From NCBI RefSeq assembly GCF_000325705.1, contig NC_019904.1:2172001-2236000 (forward strand): DNA of 64,000 nt, in the 5' to 3' direction. Positions 37,268-45,489 of this stretch are shown piece by piece (position 1 is the stretch's first letter; each line of letters begins with the position of its first letter). The notes under the pieces were generated by a model. It saw nothing but the letters and a program-made list of their open reading frames with translations. It ran no database searches and was not told where the DNA came from. A program made the translations under genes and the position numbers. This DNA comes from Echinicola vietnamensis DSM 17526 (lineage in GTDB: Bacteria; Bacteroidota; Bacteroidia; Cytophagales; Cyclobacteriaceae).

Positions 37268-37981
37268 TTACTCATTTGCCGTGGGGATTTCATTTCTGGG
37301 AATAAAATTCAACACCGTTTGAAACTGATTTTTATATTTACTTTCATCAATACTGTAGTAGAAAGCTCCTTTCTTCGAACTGGTCTTATCTTTATCCTTT
37401 TCTTTTATTAGCATATTGGTAGAAAGGACTTTTCTGGTGAAATTCCTTTTGTCGATTTTGGTTTCATAAAGGCTTTCGTACATGGCCTGAAGATGAGGAA
37501 GGGTGAATTTTTTTGGCAAAAGCTCAAACAGAATGGGATGAAGGGCTGCTTTGTACCGCAAGCGGCTCTTGGCCATCTCCACCATTTCCTCATGGTCAAA
37601 TATCAGGTGCGGCAACTCATTCATGGAAAACCAATGGGCATGAAATTTATCACTGATTTGCTGTTCGTATTTGTGGATGTCGATTAAAGCCACATAGGCC
37701 ACTGCGATCGTACGCTCCACAGGGTCCCGATCAGGTCTACTAAAGGTGTGCATTTGCTCCATATAGACATCTTCCAGCCCGGTCAGCTTCTTCAAAATCC
37801 TATTGGCAGCCTGATCCAGGGATTCGGTAGACTGAAGGAATCCTCCCATCAAACTCCACTTCTCCTTTTCAGGAGCGAAGCCGCGCTGGATAAGCAATAG
37901 TTTGTAATCGGAGCCATCGAAGCCAAAAATAATACAGTCAATGGCAGTGAGGATTCTGGTCTGGTTGGAATACTGGATCAT
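37268..37981 (-). CDS. araR: Nudix-like transcriptional regulator of the AraR/NrtR type
   Basis: 237 aa. N-terminal Nudix fold (TAIDCIIFGFDGSDYKLLLI, WSLMGGFLQSTESLDQAA) whose catalytic box is degenerate: where REUxEExGU is expected it reads RILKKLTGL, so all three metal-binding Glu are gone and hydrolase activity is unlikely. C-terminal winged helix (about 150-215: FTLPHLQAMYESLYETKIDK). In Bacteroides thetaiotaomicron a regulator of this architecture (BT0354) is the L-arabinose-responsive AraR; that knowledge and the adjacent symporter-araA operon support the name. It is transcribed in the same direction, 114 bp upstream of that operon. Confidence 0.85.
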   Translation of the reverse strand: MIQYSNQTRILTAIDCIIFGFDGSDYKLLLIQRGFAPEKEKWSLMGGFLQSTESLDQAANRILKKLTGLEDVYMEQMHTFSRPDRDPVERTIAVAYVALIDIHKYEQQISDKFHAHWFSMNELPHLIFDHEEMVEMAKSRLRYKAALHPILFELLPKKFTLPHLQAMYESLYETKIDKRNFTRKVLSTNMLIKEKDKDKTSSKKGAFYYSIDESKYKNQFQTVLNFIPRNEIPTANE

Positions 37982-38106
37982 GCTTTACAATTAGTAATAG
38001 GTCTATTTGGGAGTAGAAAGCGTAAAAGTGTGCTTTTTACATTAATTTTGATTGGGGATCATAAAACTAACTATATTTTTTAGTATTTGCCAAATATCGC
38101 CTTTTA

Positions 38107-38547
38107 TTAGTGCTCGTCATTGACTTCTACCCAGTAACCATTGGGGTCTTGGATGTAAATTTGCCGAATTCCGTCAGGGCGGATATTGATTTTGCCCTTT
38201 TCCCCAGGCCAATCTTCGAAAGGGATGTTGTGGTTCTTCAATTTTTCGATAAATCCGTCCAAGTCTTCCATGCTGAAACAAAGATGGTTGATTTTATTGA
38301 TGGTAGGGGTTTCCCAAGGCTGCTGCTCGATCAAGTGAAGCTGACTGTCACCGATATTGTACCAGACATGCAATCCATCCTTAAAAGGTTCTTCAATTTC
38401 TTCAAGGGCCAAAAAGTCGCCATAAAATTCGGCACTGGCTTTTAGGTCCTGGACATAAACAGCAATGTGGTTCAATTTGGTTTGGCTATAGGTACTCATA
38501 CTTAAGCAGAATAGTAAAATGGTAAGCGTGATAAATGATTTTTTCAT
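38107..38547 (-). CDS. Exported VOC (glyoxalase/bleomycin-resistance fold) protein
   Basis: 146 aa. Signal peptide MKKSFITLTILLFCLSMSTYSQ, then a single VOC domain: LNHIAVYVQDLKASAEFYGDFLAL, NHLCFSMEDLDGFIEKL and IYIQDPNGYWVEVND. The metal-ligand pattern His26/Glu-type (H in NHIAV, H in INHLCF, E in WVEVND) is present, so a metal-dependent enzyme of the glyoxalase/dioxygenase superfamily is possible. An exported member is unusual, and the reaction cannot be guessed. It is isolated from ctpA by a terminator. Confidence 0.85.
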   Translation of the reverse strand: MKKSFITLTILLFCLSMSTYSQTKLNHIAVYVQDLKASAEFYGDFLALEEIEEPFKDGLHVWYNIGDSQLHLIEQQPWETPTINKINHLCFSMEDLDGFIEKLKNHNIPFEDWPGEKGKINIRPDGIRQIYIQDPNGYWVEVNDEH

Positions 38548-38576
38548 GTTATTTTGGGGATAGGCTGGACAAAAAT

Positions 38577-38607
38577 AAGAAAAAGCGGGGATGTGCCCCG
38601 CTTTTTT
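38577..38607 (-). terminator. Intrinsic terminator after the ctpA-like gene
   Basis: 10-bp stem AAAAGCGGGG / CCCCGCTTTT (38581-38590, 38596-38605) with a 5-base loop and T-runs on either strand. It sits between the protease stop and the VOC gene start. Confidence 0.88.
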
Positions 38608-38610
38608 TGA

Positions 38611-40290
38611 TTATTCCGTGGTTGCCGTTTCACTGGAAAAGGCAAGTTGCTCTGCTTCTTCAAAGAGCTTGATTCCTTGTTGGTAAATCTCATTGATATC
38701 ATTGATGACTTTGTAGAATGCATTGTCATCATAAATATTTCGTCCCATATGGGCTTTTAGGAGTATCTTAAGGTAAGCCTTGGATTTTTCATAATCCTTT
38801 TCGTCAAACTTCACCTTGTTCTTGTCTCCAATAGCGATAAGCTTTTTCAGTGACTTGTCGGAAAATGTGAAATCATTATAATATTCCTCAAAGCTCATGT
38901 TTTCGAATTGGCTCTTATTGTCCTCAAGGTAATCCATGATGAATTCCCGATGGGAATCCGAGCTGAACAGTCGGCCTACATAGCTGCTGCTCATCGTGGT
39001 ATCCATAGGGACGAAATAGTCCGGCATGATGCCGCCGCCGCCGTAAACGGTTCTTCCTTTTACCGTTTGGTACTTTAAGGAGTCATTGAAATGGATGCTA
39101 TCGGCGCTGAAAAACTCTCCGTGCTCATACCGGTTGATCCAGTCCATATTGTATTCGTTTTGATCATCTCCATACGGTTTCTGGATGGAGCGACCGGATG
39201 GCGTGTAGTACCGGGCGATGGTCAGGCGCAGTTCAGCACCATCGGATAGGTCTATGGGCATTTGGACCAATCCTTTTCCAAACGACCTTCTCCCGACGAT
39301 CAATGCGCGATCATTGTCCTGAAGGGCGCCTGCCACGATTTCCGAAGCTGAAGCACTGCCTTCATTGATTAGTACCACTACTGAGCCATCTTCAAATTCT
39401 CCCGGCCGCATCGCAAAAGCCTTCTGGTTATAGCGGCTGACTTTTCCTTGCTGACTTACGATCATGGCGTTGTCCGCCAGGATTTCATCGGCGATGTTGA
39501 TGGCTGCACCCATGTAGCCTCCAGGGTTGCCTTGCAGGTCTAGGACGAGCTTGCTCATCCCCTCAGCTTTTAATTTTTCGACGGCTTCTTTGAATTCATC
39601 GTAGGTAGTGGCCGCGAAGCGTGTGATTTTGATGTATCCCGTGTCATCATTGATCATGTAAGAAGCATTGATGCTGTATTGGGGGATTTTATCCCTGGTG
39701 ATCGCATAATCGATCAGCTCCTTATGGTTTTTCCTTTTGATGCCTACGTTGACCACCGAGCCTTTTGGCCCCCTTAGCAGGTCAAAGACATCACGGTTGG
39801 TGACTCCGGTACCGGCTACGGTTTCTCCGTCTACTTTGATGATCTGGTCTCCGGACTGGATGCCTAGTTTTTCGGATGGTCCTCCAGTGAGAGGGGCCAC
39901 TACATAAATGGTATCCCTGAGAATGCCAAACTCGACACCAATGCCATCAAACTCTCCATCCAGCTGGCTTTGGGCAAGCTGAGCGTCTTCAGCAGGAATA
40001 TAGCTGGAGTGAGGGTCAAGTTCTTCTAGCATTTTCTCAATGCCATGTTCCACCAGTTTGGTGGTATTGACGGTATCCACATAGTCCCTGTCGATATAGG
40101 TGATGATTTCCTGTAACTTGTAGAGCGCTGCTTTCAGGTCGTTCTGATCCGTTTTGGGCTCCGCAAAGGTGGCGCCGATCCAAATGCCCGCCGATATGGC
40201 CAAGGCAAGGATGATGGGTAGCCTGATTTGCGATTTGGTGTTTTTTGATGGTTTCACATCAGGTTGTGAAGTGTTTTTTTCTTCGCTCAC
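38611..40290 (-). CDS. S41-family C-terminal processing protease
   Basis: 559 aa, starting with GTG at 40290, preceded by GAGG on the coding strand. One signal-anchor helix at about 24-43 (PIILALAISAGIWIGATFAE), a helical N-part (YIDRDYVDTVNTTKL), a PDZ domain at about 95-180 (DGIGVEFGI... GIQSGDQIIKVDGE), and the S41 core with the Ser/Lys dyad in NEGSASASEIVAGALQDNDRALIVGRRSFGKG, then RYYTPSGRSIQKPYG. It cleaves periplasmic proteins from the C-terminus. The long C-terminal extension after the S41 core (about 190 aa) is usual for Bacteroidota homologues. Confidence 0.95.
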   Translation of the reverse strand: MSEEKNTSQPDVKPSKNTKSQIRLPIILALAISAGIWIGATFAEPKTDQNDLKAALYKLQEIITYIDRDYVDTVNTTKLVEHGIEKMLEELDPHSSYIPAEDAQLAQSQLDGEFDGIGVEFGILRDTIYVVAPLTGGPSEKLGIQSGDQIIKVDGETVAGTGVTNRDVFDLLRGPKGSVVNVGIKRKNHKELIDYAITRDKIPQYSINASYMINDDTGYIKITRFAATTYDEFKEAVEKLKAEGMSKLVLDLQGNPGGYMGAAINIADEILADNAMIVSQQGKVSRYNQKAFAMRPGEFEDGSVVVLINEGSASASEIVAGALQDNDRALIVGRRSFGKGLVQMPIDLSDGAELRLTIARYYTPSGRSIQKPYGDDQNEYNMDWINRYEHGEFFSADSIHFNDSLKYQTVKGRTVYGGGGIMPDYFVPMDTTMSSSYVGRLFSSDSHREFIMDYLEDNKSQFENMSFEEYYNDFTFSDKSLKKLIAIGDKNKVKFDEKDYEKSKAYLKILLKAHMGRNIYDDNAFYKVINDINEIYQQGIKLFEEAEQLAFSSETATTE

Positions 40291-40439
40291 GATATCCTCT
40301 TTTATGATTTTAGAAAAGGTTCAGTCTGTGACTGATCTCCAAATATACAATTTAACATGATTTTCCACTATTTCGTTTTAATAAACGCAAGAAAATCAAT
40401 TTAGGTAAGATCAATTCCTTATTTTAGCTGAAAAAATTT

Positions 40440-40447
40440 TACTTTTG
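40440..40447 (+). promoter_or_regulatory. -7 promoter element TACTTTTG just ahead of the HHE gene
   Basis: An exact TAnnTTTG match ending 7 bp before the ATG at 40455. Transcription would start at or within a few bases of the ATG, implying a leaderless or very short leader mRNA for the HHE-ruvX-def operon. No good -33 element is visible. Confidence 0.5.
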
Positions 40448-40454
40448 TGGTTAC

Positions 40455-41213
40455 ATGTCAGGTAATTCTCACATACAAAAACGCTCAATTGAGGAACTAG
40501 TTCAGGAGAACTATGTCTTTGCAGGTGTTTTACACTATTTCGGGATCAGTTTTTACAAATATGAGCAGCAGTCTCTTGGAGAAGTGTGCCGAAAGTTTAG
40601 GGTAAACCCTGAGCAACTTATCAGTGAGCTTGAAGTTTGGGCATGGCGAAAGGAACCTAGCCAAGATGAGCTCTATCTGCGGCCAATTGAAGTGTTGGTG
40701 GAATACCTGAAGAACAAGCACCATTTTTTCTTACGGCATCAATTGCCCTTCCTTTCCAATATCATCTCGGGCGTGAAATTACCGTCAAAGTATGCAGGGT
40801 TGTTGGCCGATTTGCGCTTGATGTTTCCGCTTTTTGTGGATGATTTCATCCATCACATTCATGAAGAGGAAAGTACCGTTTTCAATACCATCAAAAAGTT
40901 ACAGGGGATAGAGAAAGGCCATTACCGATTAGAAGAAGCGATCAAGATCCTTGACAGGCCTTCCATTTTGGGAATGGCCCATGACCACGAGGCTCATGAT
41001 GATGAGATGGAAGGTATTCGAAAACTCACCAACGGGTATCAACTAACCGAAGAAGCGCCCACTGCCATCAAGGTTTTGTACCATGAACTCCAAGGGTTTG
41101 AAAAGGAACTGATTATCCATGCCAGAATCGAGAATGACCTGCTTTTTCCCAAAGCTGTGGAACTGGAGAAGGAAGTCAAGCGCAAAATTATCAATACCAT
41201 AAAAATGAATTGA
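40455..41213 (+). CDS. Hemerythrin-like HHE protein related to RIC/ScdA, without the CC motif
   Basis: 252 aa. The N-terminal 60 residues align by eye to the ScdA/YtfE N-domain (ENYVFAGVLHYFGISFYKYE ... GEVCRKFRVNPEQLISEL), but the usual DFCCGG of that domain is SFYKYE, so both cysteines are lost. The C-terminal four-helix domain has the di-iron His/Glu pattern: FLRHQLPFL, FIHHIHEEE, MAHDHEAHDDEM and LIIHARIENDLLFP. RIC proteins repair nitrosylated iron-sulfur clusters; this relative might store or sense iron, O2 or NO, but loss of CC argues against simple transfer of the RIC function. It is first in an operon: its stop abuts the ruvX ATG. Confidence 0.85.
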   Translation: MSGNSHIQKRSIEELVQENYVFAGVLHYFGISFYKYEQQSLGEVCRKFRVNPEQLISELEVWAWRKEPSQDELYLRPIEVLVEYLKNKHHFFLRHQLPFLSNIISGVKLPSKYAGLLADLRLMFPLFVDDFIHHIHEEESTVFNTIKKLQGIEKGHYRLEEAIKILDRPSILGMAHDHEAHDDEMEGIRKLTNGYQLTEEAPTAIKVLYHELQGFEKELIIHARIENDLLFPKAVELEKEVKRKIINTIKMN

Positions 41214-41627
41214 ATGGGAAGGGTTTTAGCGATTGATTTGGGAACAAAAAGGACAGGATTAGCCGTTACTGACATATTGAAGATTACGGCCAACCCGTTG
41301 GAAACCATCCGTACCATGGACTTGGACAAATACCTTAAGGATTACGTCCAAAAAGAACCTGTGGAGGCGATAGTGGTAGGGTATCCAAAATCGATGGATG
41401 GCAGTGATACCAACATGACCCAACCTGCCATTCGGTTGAAGGACCGGTTGTCGAAGGCTTATCCTGATTTAAAGATAGTGCTGGTAGATGAGCGGTTTAC
41501 TTCAAAAATGGCCATGCAGAGCATGATTACGATGGGGAGCAAGAAGAAAGATAGAAGAGAAAAGGCGGGCAACCTGGATAAAATCAGTGCTGCCATCATA
41601 CTACAAACTTATTTAGACCAACTATGA
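41214..41627 (+). CDS. ruvX: YqgF/RuvX-family pre-16S rRNA nuclease
   Basis: 137 aa. RNase-H-like fold: LAIDLGTKRTGLAVTD (first Asp), IVVGYPKSMDGSD, VDERFTSKMA (Glu) and the C-terminal DKISAAIILQTYL (Asp). The family acts in 16S rRNA 5' maturation, with an older proposal of Holliday-junction resolution. The start codon follows directly after the preceding stop, and its own stop overlaps the def start by 4 bp (ATGA). Confidence 0.95.
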   Translation: MGRVLAIDLGTKRTGLAVTDILKITANPLETIRTMDLDKYLKDYVQKEPVEAIVVGYPKSMDGSDTNMTQPAIRLKDRLSKAYPDLKIVLVDERFTSKMAMQSMITMGSKKKDRREKAGNLDKISAAIILQTYLDQL

Positions 41628-42178
41628 TATATCCGATTATAGCATACGGAAATCCCATATTGAAAAGAGAAGCAGCGGAGATCAACGAAGGGGAGGACAT
41701 CAATGAACTTATCTCTGATATGTTCGATACGATGGACAATGCCAATGGCGTTGGATTGGCAGCTCCTCAGATCAACAAAGGCATCCGCCTGTTTGTGATC
41801 GACAGTTCGCTTATGCTGGACGAGGACAGTGAGGAGAAGGGATTCCGAAAGGTATTTATTAATCCCATTATTCTGGATGAATATGGCGATGATTACGGCT
41901 TTGAAGAAGGATGTCTCAGCATTCCGGATGTCAGGGCCGAAATTACCCGTCCTGAAACCTTGACGATAGAATACTTTGATGAAAACTGGAACCTGAAGGA
42001 AGAGGAGTTTTCAGGAATGACTGCCCGGGTGATTCAGCATGAGTATGATCATTTGGAGGGCATTCTTTTTGTAGATTATATCAAAGGGCTCAAAAAGCGA
42101 TTGGTTAAAAGTAAGCTGATCGATGTGAGCAAGGGGAAAATTCCCACGGACTACAGCATGATTTATCCCACGAGATAG
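41624..42178 (+). CDS. def: Peptide deformylase
   Basis: 184 aa. All three deformylase motifs are present: GVGLAAPQ (about 44-51), EGCLSIPD (metal Cys, about 97-104) and QHEYDHLEG (HExxH, about 138-146). It removes the formyl group from nascent proteins. It is the third gene of the HHE-ruvX-def operon, starting within the ruvX stop. A weak hairpin and a run of T follow at 42195-42222. Confidence 0.98.
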   Translation: MIYPIIAYGNPILKREAAEINEGEDINELISDMFDTMDNANGVGLAAPQINKGIRLFVIDSSLMLDEDSEEKGFRKVFINPIILDEYGDDYGFEEGCLSIPDVRAEITRPETLTIEYFDENWNLKEEEFSGMTARVIQHEYDHLEGILFVDYIKGLKKRLVKSKLIDVSKGKIPTDYSMIYPTR

Positions 42179-42194
42179 TATTACGAAACATGAA

Positions 42195-42222
42195 ATGTAG
42201 GTTTGAGGCCTGCTTTTTTTTT
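42195..42222 (+). terminator. Weak intrinsic terminator after def
   Basis: A short GTAGG / CCTGC stem (one G-T pair), 7-base loop, followed by nine T. The stem is short, so efficiency is doubtful. Confidence 0.4.
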
Positions 42223-42237
42223 ACCTAGTTTGTGGTT

Positions 42238-43038
42238 ATGGAAGACCTGACAGTAGCACTTATCCAAACAGACCTGTATTGGCAGGACCGGGAAGCGAAT
42301 TTGGCCATGCTGGAAGAAAAAATCTGGCCGCTAAAGGGAAAGGTAGACCTCATCGTTTTGCCGGAAATGTTTCCTACGGGCTTTTCTATGGAGGCCGAAA
42401 AGCTGGCAGAGCCGATGAACTTTACCACTATCAAATGGCTGCTGCAAATGGCTTCCCAGACCAAAGCCGTCGTGACGGGGAGTGTGATCATCAAGGAAGG
42501 AAAGCAATATTTTAATCGTCTCCTTTGGGTATCCCCCGAAGGTGAAATTGCATTTTACGATAAGCGTCACCTTTTTAGAATGGCTGATGAAGACCACCAT
42601 TACAGCATGGGAAAGCAGCGAAAGGTCTTTTCGCTTAAGGGGTGGAAGATTCTTCCTCAGGTGTGTTATGACCTCAGGTTTCCTGTATGGTCCCGGAATA
42701 CCTCCGATGAAGATGGCCAAATGGACTATGATTTGGCATTTTATATTGCTTCTTGGCCTGCTGCAAGAGATAGCGCCTGGGATGTGCTACTAAAAGCAAG
42801 GGCCGTCGAAAACCTATGTTATACGATCGGCGTAAACCGCATCGGAGAAGATGGAAACGGGATTGCCTATTCAGGGCATTCCGGAGCCTATGATTTTAAA
42901 GGGGGAACCTTGGCTTTTTCGAGTGAAGAGGAAGCGGTAATGGTCCTTTCCCTCGATGCGGAAGCCCTGGTCCGTTACCGGGAAAAATTCCCCGCTTGGA
43001 TGGATGCAGATCGGTTTGAAATAAAACCAAGGAAGTGA
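42238..43038 (+). CDS. Nitrilase-family omega-amidase (YafV/Nit2 type)
   Basis: 266 aa from ATG 42238; an in-frame GTG two codons earlier is less likely. The Glu-Lys-Cys triad is visible: VLPEMFPTGFS (Glu), FYDKRHLFRMADE (Lys) and QVCYDLRFPVWSRN (Cys). The VCYDLRFP sequence and length match YafV/Nit2 omega-amidases, which hydrolyse 2-oxoglutaramate and 2-oxosuccinamate. Cytoplasmic. It may be a separate transcript, since it follows def by 59 bp across a weak terminator. Confidence 0.92.
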   Translation: MEDLTVALIQTDLYWQDREANLAMLEEKIWPLKGKVDLIVLPEMFPTGFSMEAEKLAEPMNFTTIKWLLQMASQTKAVVTGSVIIKEGKQYFNRLLWVSPEGEIAFYDKRHLFRMADEDHHYSMGKQRKVFSLKGWKILPQVCYDLRFPVWSRNTSDEDGQMDYDLAFYIASWPAARDSAWDVLLKARAVENLCYTIGVNRIGEDGNGIAYSGHSGAYDFKGGTLAFSSEEEAVMVLSLDAEALVRYREKFPAWMDADRFEIKPRK

Positions 43039-43148
43039 TCATAGGCAGCCTTTCCGGGGTTGGAGAGGAGGAATGTTGGACAAGCCACCGCCCTTCCATC
43101 GATCGGAATTACATCTCCAAATCGCTTCAATCTACAGGACGGAAGGAT

Positions 43149-45275
43149 TTATTCTACCACCAATTTTTTGGTGCTCTCGGTGCCGGTGTCTGAGATAAAC
43201 TGTACAAAATAAAGCCCACTGGCCAAGGTTCTAACATCCATTTCAGCGCGAACATTTGCATTTACCCGGAACGATTCCACGAGGATTTGGCCCAGCGAAT
43301 TGACCACCCTTACCATTCCACTTGCATTGCTGATCAAATAGACCGGGCCATTGCTGGGGTTTGGATAAAGGTTGACCTGTAGCTGTCCGTCTACTGGAGG
43401 AGCGGTGCCGTTAGAAATGTCTTCCAACAGCTGCAGTCCACCTCCATTATTTCCCATCAGCAAATGAGTCTTGTTCCCAAAAGCTTCAGGAATGGAAGCA
43501 ATCCACGTATTGCGCCCCAGCCGGGTGGTGCTCATCGTGCCGTTTGGCAATGTCAAGAGGGCAGTTTCTGGATTGTTGGAATTGATAAAGTCAGGAAGGT
43601 ACATCAGGATGCCTCGTTGGTCTACGGCATATAAGTCCAACGTTCCATTTGCAGGAGTGGATTTGACCGCCAGGTTTCGGCGGGAGGGATTGTCAGAAAA
43701 GCCCAGAAAATCTTCGTTCAGCAATTCAAAGGTCGGAACATCTTCCAGTAGTACCCTGTATCGCAGCAATTCGCCTGTTTGGCGGGCCAATAACATAAAA
43801 TCCTCACCATTGTACTGATAAAAATCAAAATGGTCATTTGCCCGGAGGCTGATGTTGGGGATGCTGACAGGGGACAGTTCATCCGCTGATGATCCCTGAT
43901 TTCCAAACAGGAGTATTCTGGTCAAGACAAAATCCTCAATGCTTACCCCGGAGATAAAAACAAGTGCTTTCTGATGGCTCGTGGTGTATTCTGTATATTG
44001 AAGGTCCGTCAGGCCGAGGGAAGAAAGGGCCAAATAATCAGGGGTAGAGAGCTGTAAGAATTCATTGTTCCAGGTATAAAGAAATGCCTGTCCTACGGGG
44101 TTTCCATCTTTGATAGTGTTGGCAGTAACGACGAGTTGGCCTGCAGCATTATTGCCCTTAAAAAAGGGTCGGCTGTTTTCTCCCAAATCAATCATGTCTT
44201 CTTGCAAAAATGCGGAGGTATGATCCGCTGAATTACTGTTTTCAGGACGTTTATGAATGCTTTGAGAAAAGTCTATTCCTGCGGTAAGGGTGGTTTGTGA
44301 ACTGTTTAAGGAGACCAAGAGGTCATTTTCGAGAAGTTGGCCGACCTGAAAGATGGGGAATTCCGGAAGCTTCCCAAAACCCGGTAATGTGGTGCTATAC
44401 TCGGTAAACAGCGGCTCTGTGTTGCTGCCTTTATTAGGGAGGTAATAGAGGGAGTTGCATTCATCCTGTCCCATTAGCAAGTCTAAAACGCCGTCGTTAT
44501 TGAAATCCTTTAGAAGGATGCTATGCCCTCCAGAGTGCTGGATGGAGTTGTTTTCTTGACTGGGAGGAAGTTTTCTGGAAATCACGTCGCCGTCGCAAGT
44601 ACGTCCGAAGGAAAAGTTTCCGCACCCGCAAAACTCAAAATTCCCCCAGCGAACCTTTGCACTGGCAAAACCATCAATGCCGGCAACGCCGTTACGCTCC
44701 ACACTGGTGTTTTGATAGTACTCCAGGTAATCCCCTGCTGCAAAATTAAAAGTCACCACATCCAGGTCTCCATCACCGTCCAAATCCTGAATGGCCGGGA
44801 CATCCAAGTTGTTGGCTTGGAAGTTGGAGCCGTTTTCCAGCTTTAGAAAGTTTTCAGCTACTTCCCATGAAGGGTGAGATTGCCCTTGGGGGGTAGTATT
44901 GCGATAGGCTTTTATCCCGAAAGGGGTACTGGTAAAAAGATCTTTTTTCCCATCACCATCAAAATCTGCCAAGACCAAAAAACCACTGACATCATCCGGG
45001 AAATAATGGGGCATGTAAGGAAGGTAGGTGAATTGATCATCTTGCTGTGCAAACACTTTGATGTTTCGGGCGTTGATGTCCCATATGACCAGTTCTTCAC
45101 GACCATCGCCATTGACATCAAAAGGTTGGATTTGTGCGGCATTGAGGCCTCCAGCAAATGCCATGGGCAGGATCTTTCCGTTTTGGCTTACCTCTTTTTC
45201 TGCAAATCGGTAGGCTTTTTGGCCCAGGCTGGAAAAAGTAATGCACAAAAAAACAAATGGTAAAAGGTGTTTCAT
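43149..45275 (-). CDS. Secreted FG-GAP/VCBS-repeat protein with T9SS type A sorting domain
   Basis: 708 aa from ATG 45275, chosen because the signal peptide MKHLLPFVFLCITFSSLGQ starts there; an upstream TTG would add 8 residues. The body is a propeller of FG-GAP/VCBS blades with calcium-binding DxDGDG turns (PFDVNGDGREELVIWDI, LADFDGDGKKDLF, IQDLDGDGDLDVV, LKDFNNDGVLDLLMGQDE). The last 80 residues are a Por-secretion-system sorting domain (LYPNPSNGPVYLISNASG ... ASGLYFVQFISDTG). It is exported by T9SS and attached or released at the surface; role unknown. It is divergent from murF and alone in its transcript. Confidence 0.92.
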   Translation of the reverse strand: MKHLLPFVFLCITFSSLGQKAYRFAEKEVSQNGKILPMAFAGGLNAAQIQPFDVNGDGREELVIWDINARNIKVFAQQDDQFTYLPYMPHYFPDDVSGFLVLADFDGDGKKDLFTSTPFGIKAYRNTTPQGQSHPSWEVAENFLKLENGSNFQANNLDVPAIQDLDGDGDLDVVTFNFAAGDYLEYYQNTSVERNGVAGIDGFASAKVRWGNFEFCGCGNFSFGRTCDGDVISRKLPPSQENNSIQHSGGHSILLKDFNNDGVLDLLMGQDECNSLYYLPNKGSNTEPLFTEYSTTLPGFGKLPEFPIFQVGQLLENDLLVSLNSSQTTLTAGIDFSQSIHKRPENSNSADHTSAFLQEDMIDLGENSRPFFKGNNAAGQLVVTANTIKDGNPVGQAFLYTWNNEFLQLSTPDYLALSSLGLTDLQYTEYTTSHQKALVFISGVSIEDFVLTRILLFGNQGSSADELSPVSIPNISLRANDHFDFYQYNGEDFMLLARQTGELLRYRVLLEDVPTFELLNEDFLGFSDNPSRRNLAVKSTPANGTLDLYAVDQRGILMYLPDFINSNNPETALLTLPNGTMSTTRLGRNTWIASIPEAFGNKTHLLMGNNGGGLQLLEDISNGTAPPVDGQLQVNLYPNPSNGPVYLISNASGMVRVVNSLGQILVESFRVNANVRAEMDVRTLASGLYFVQFISDTGTESTKKLVVE

Positions 45276-45489
45276 CAATAGGTGAAGATTTTCATTCAAA
45301 GCAAAGATGTAGAAACTTTAGTTTTCGTCTAAAATTAAACGAACAATCTTGCATAAAGATGTATGGGAATCGTTTATTTTGAGTGAACGTAATATCCCAA
45401 TGGCTGGAGAGGAAAAAATATCCTGGGATTTGCAGTGGAGGGACTGTTCCACTTGTTTTGTCATAAAATAGTTATCGCATATTACACAA

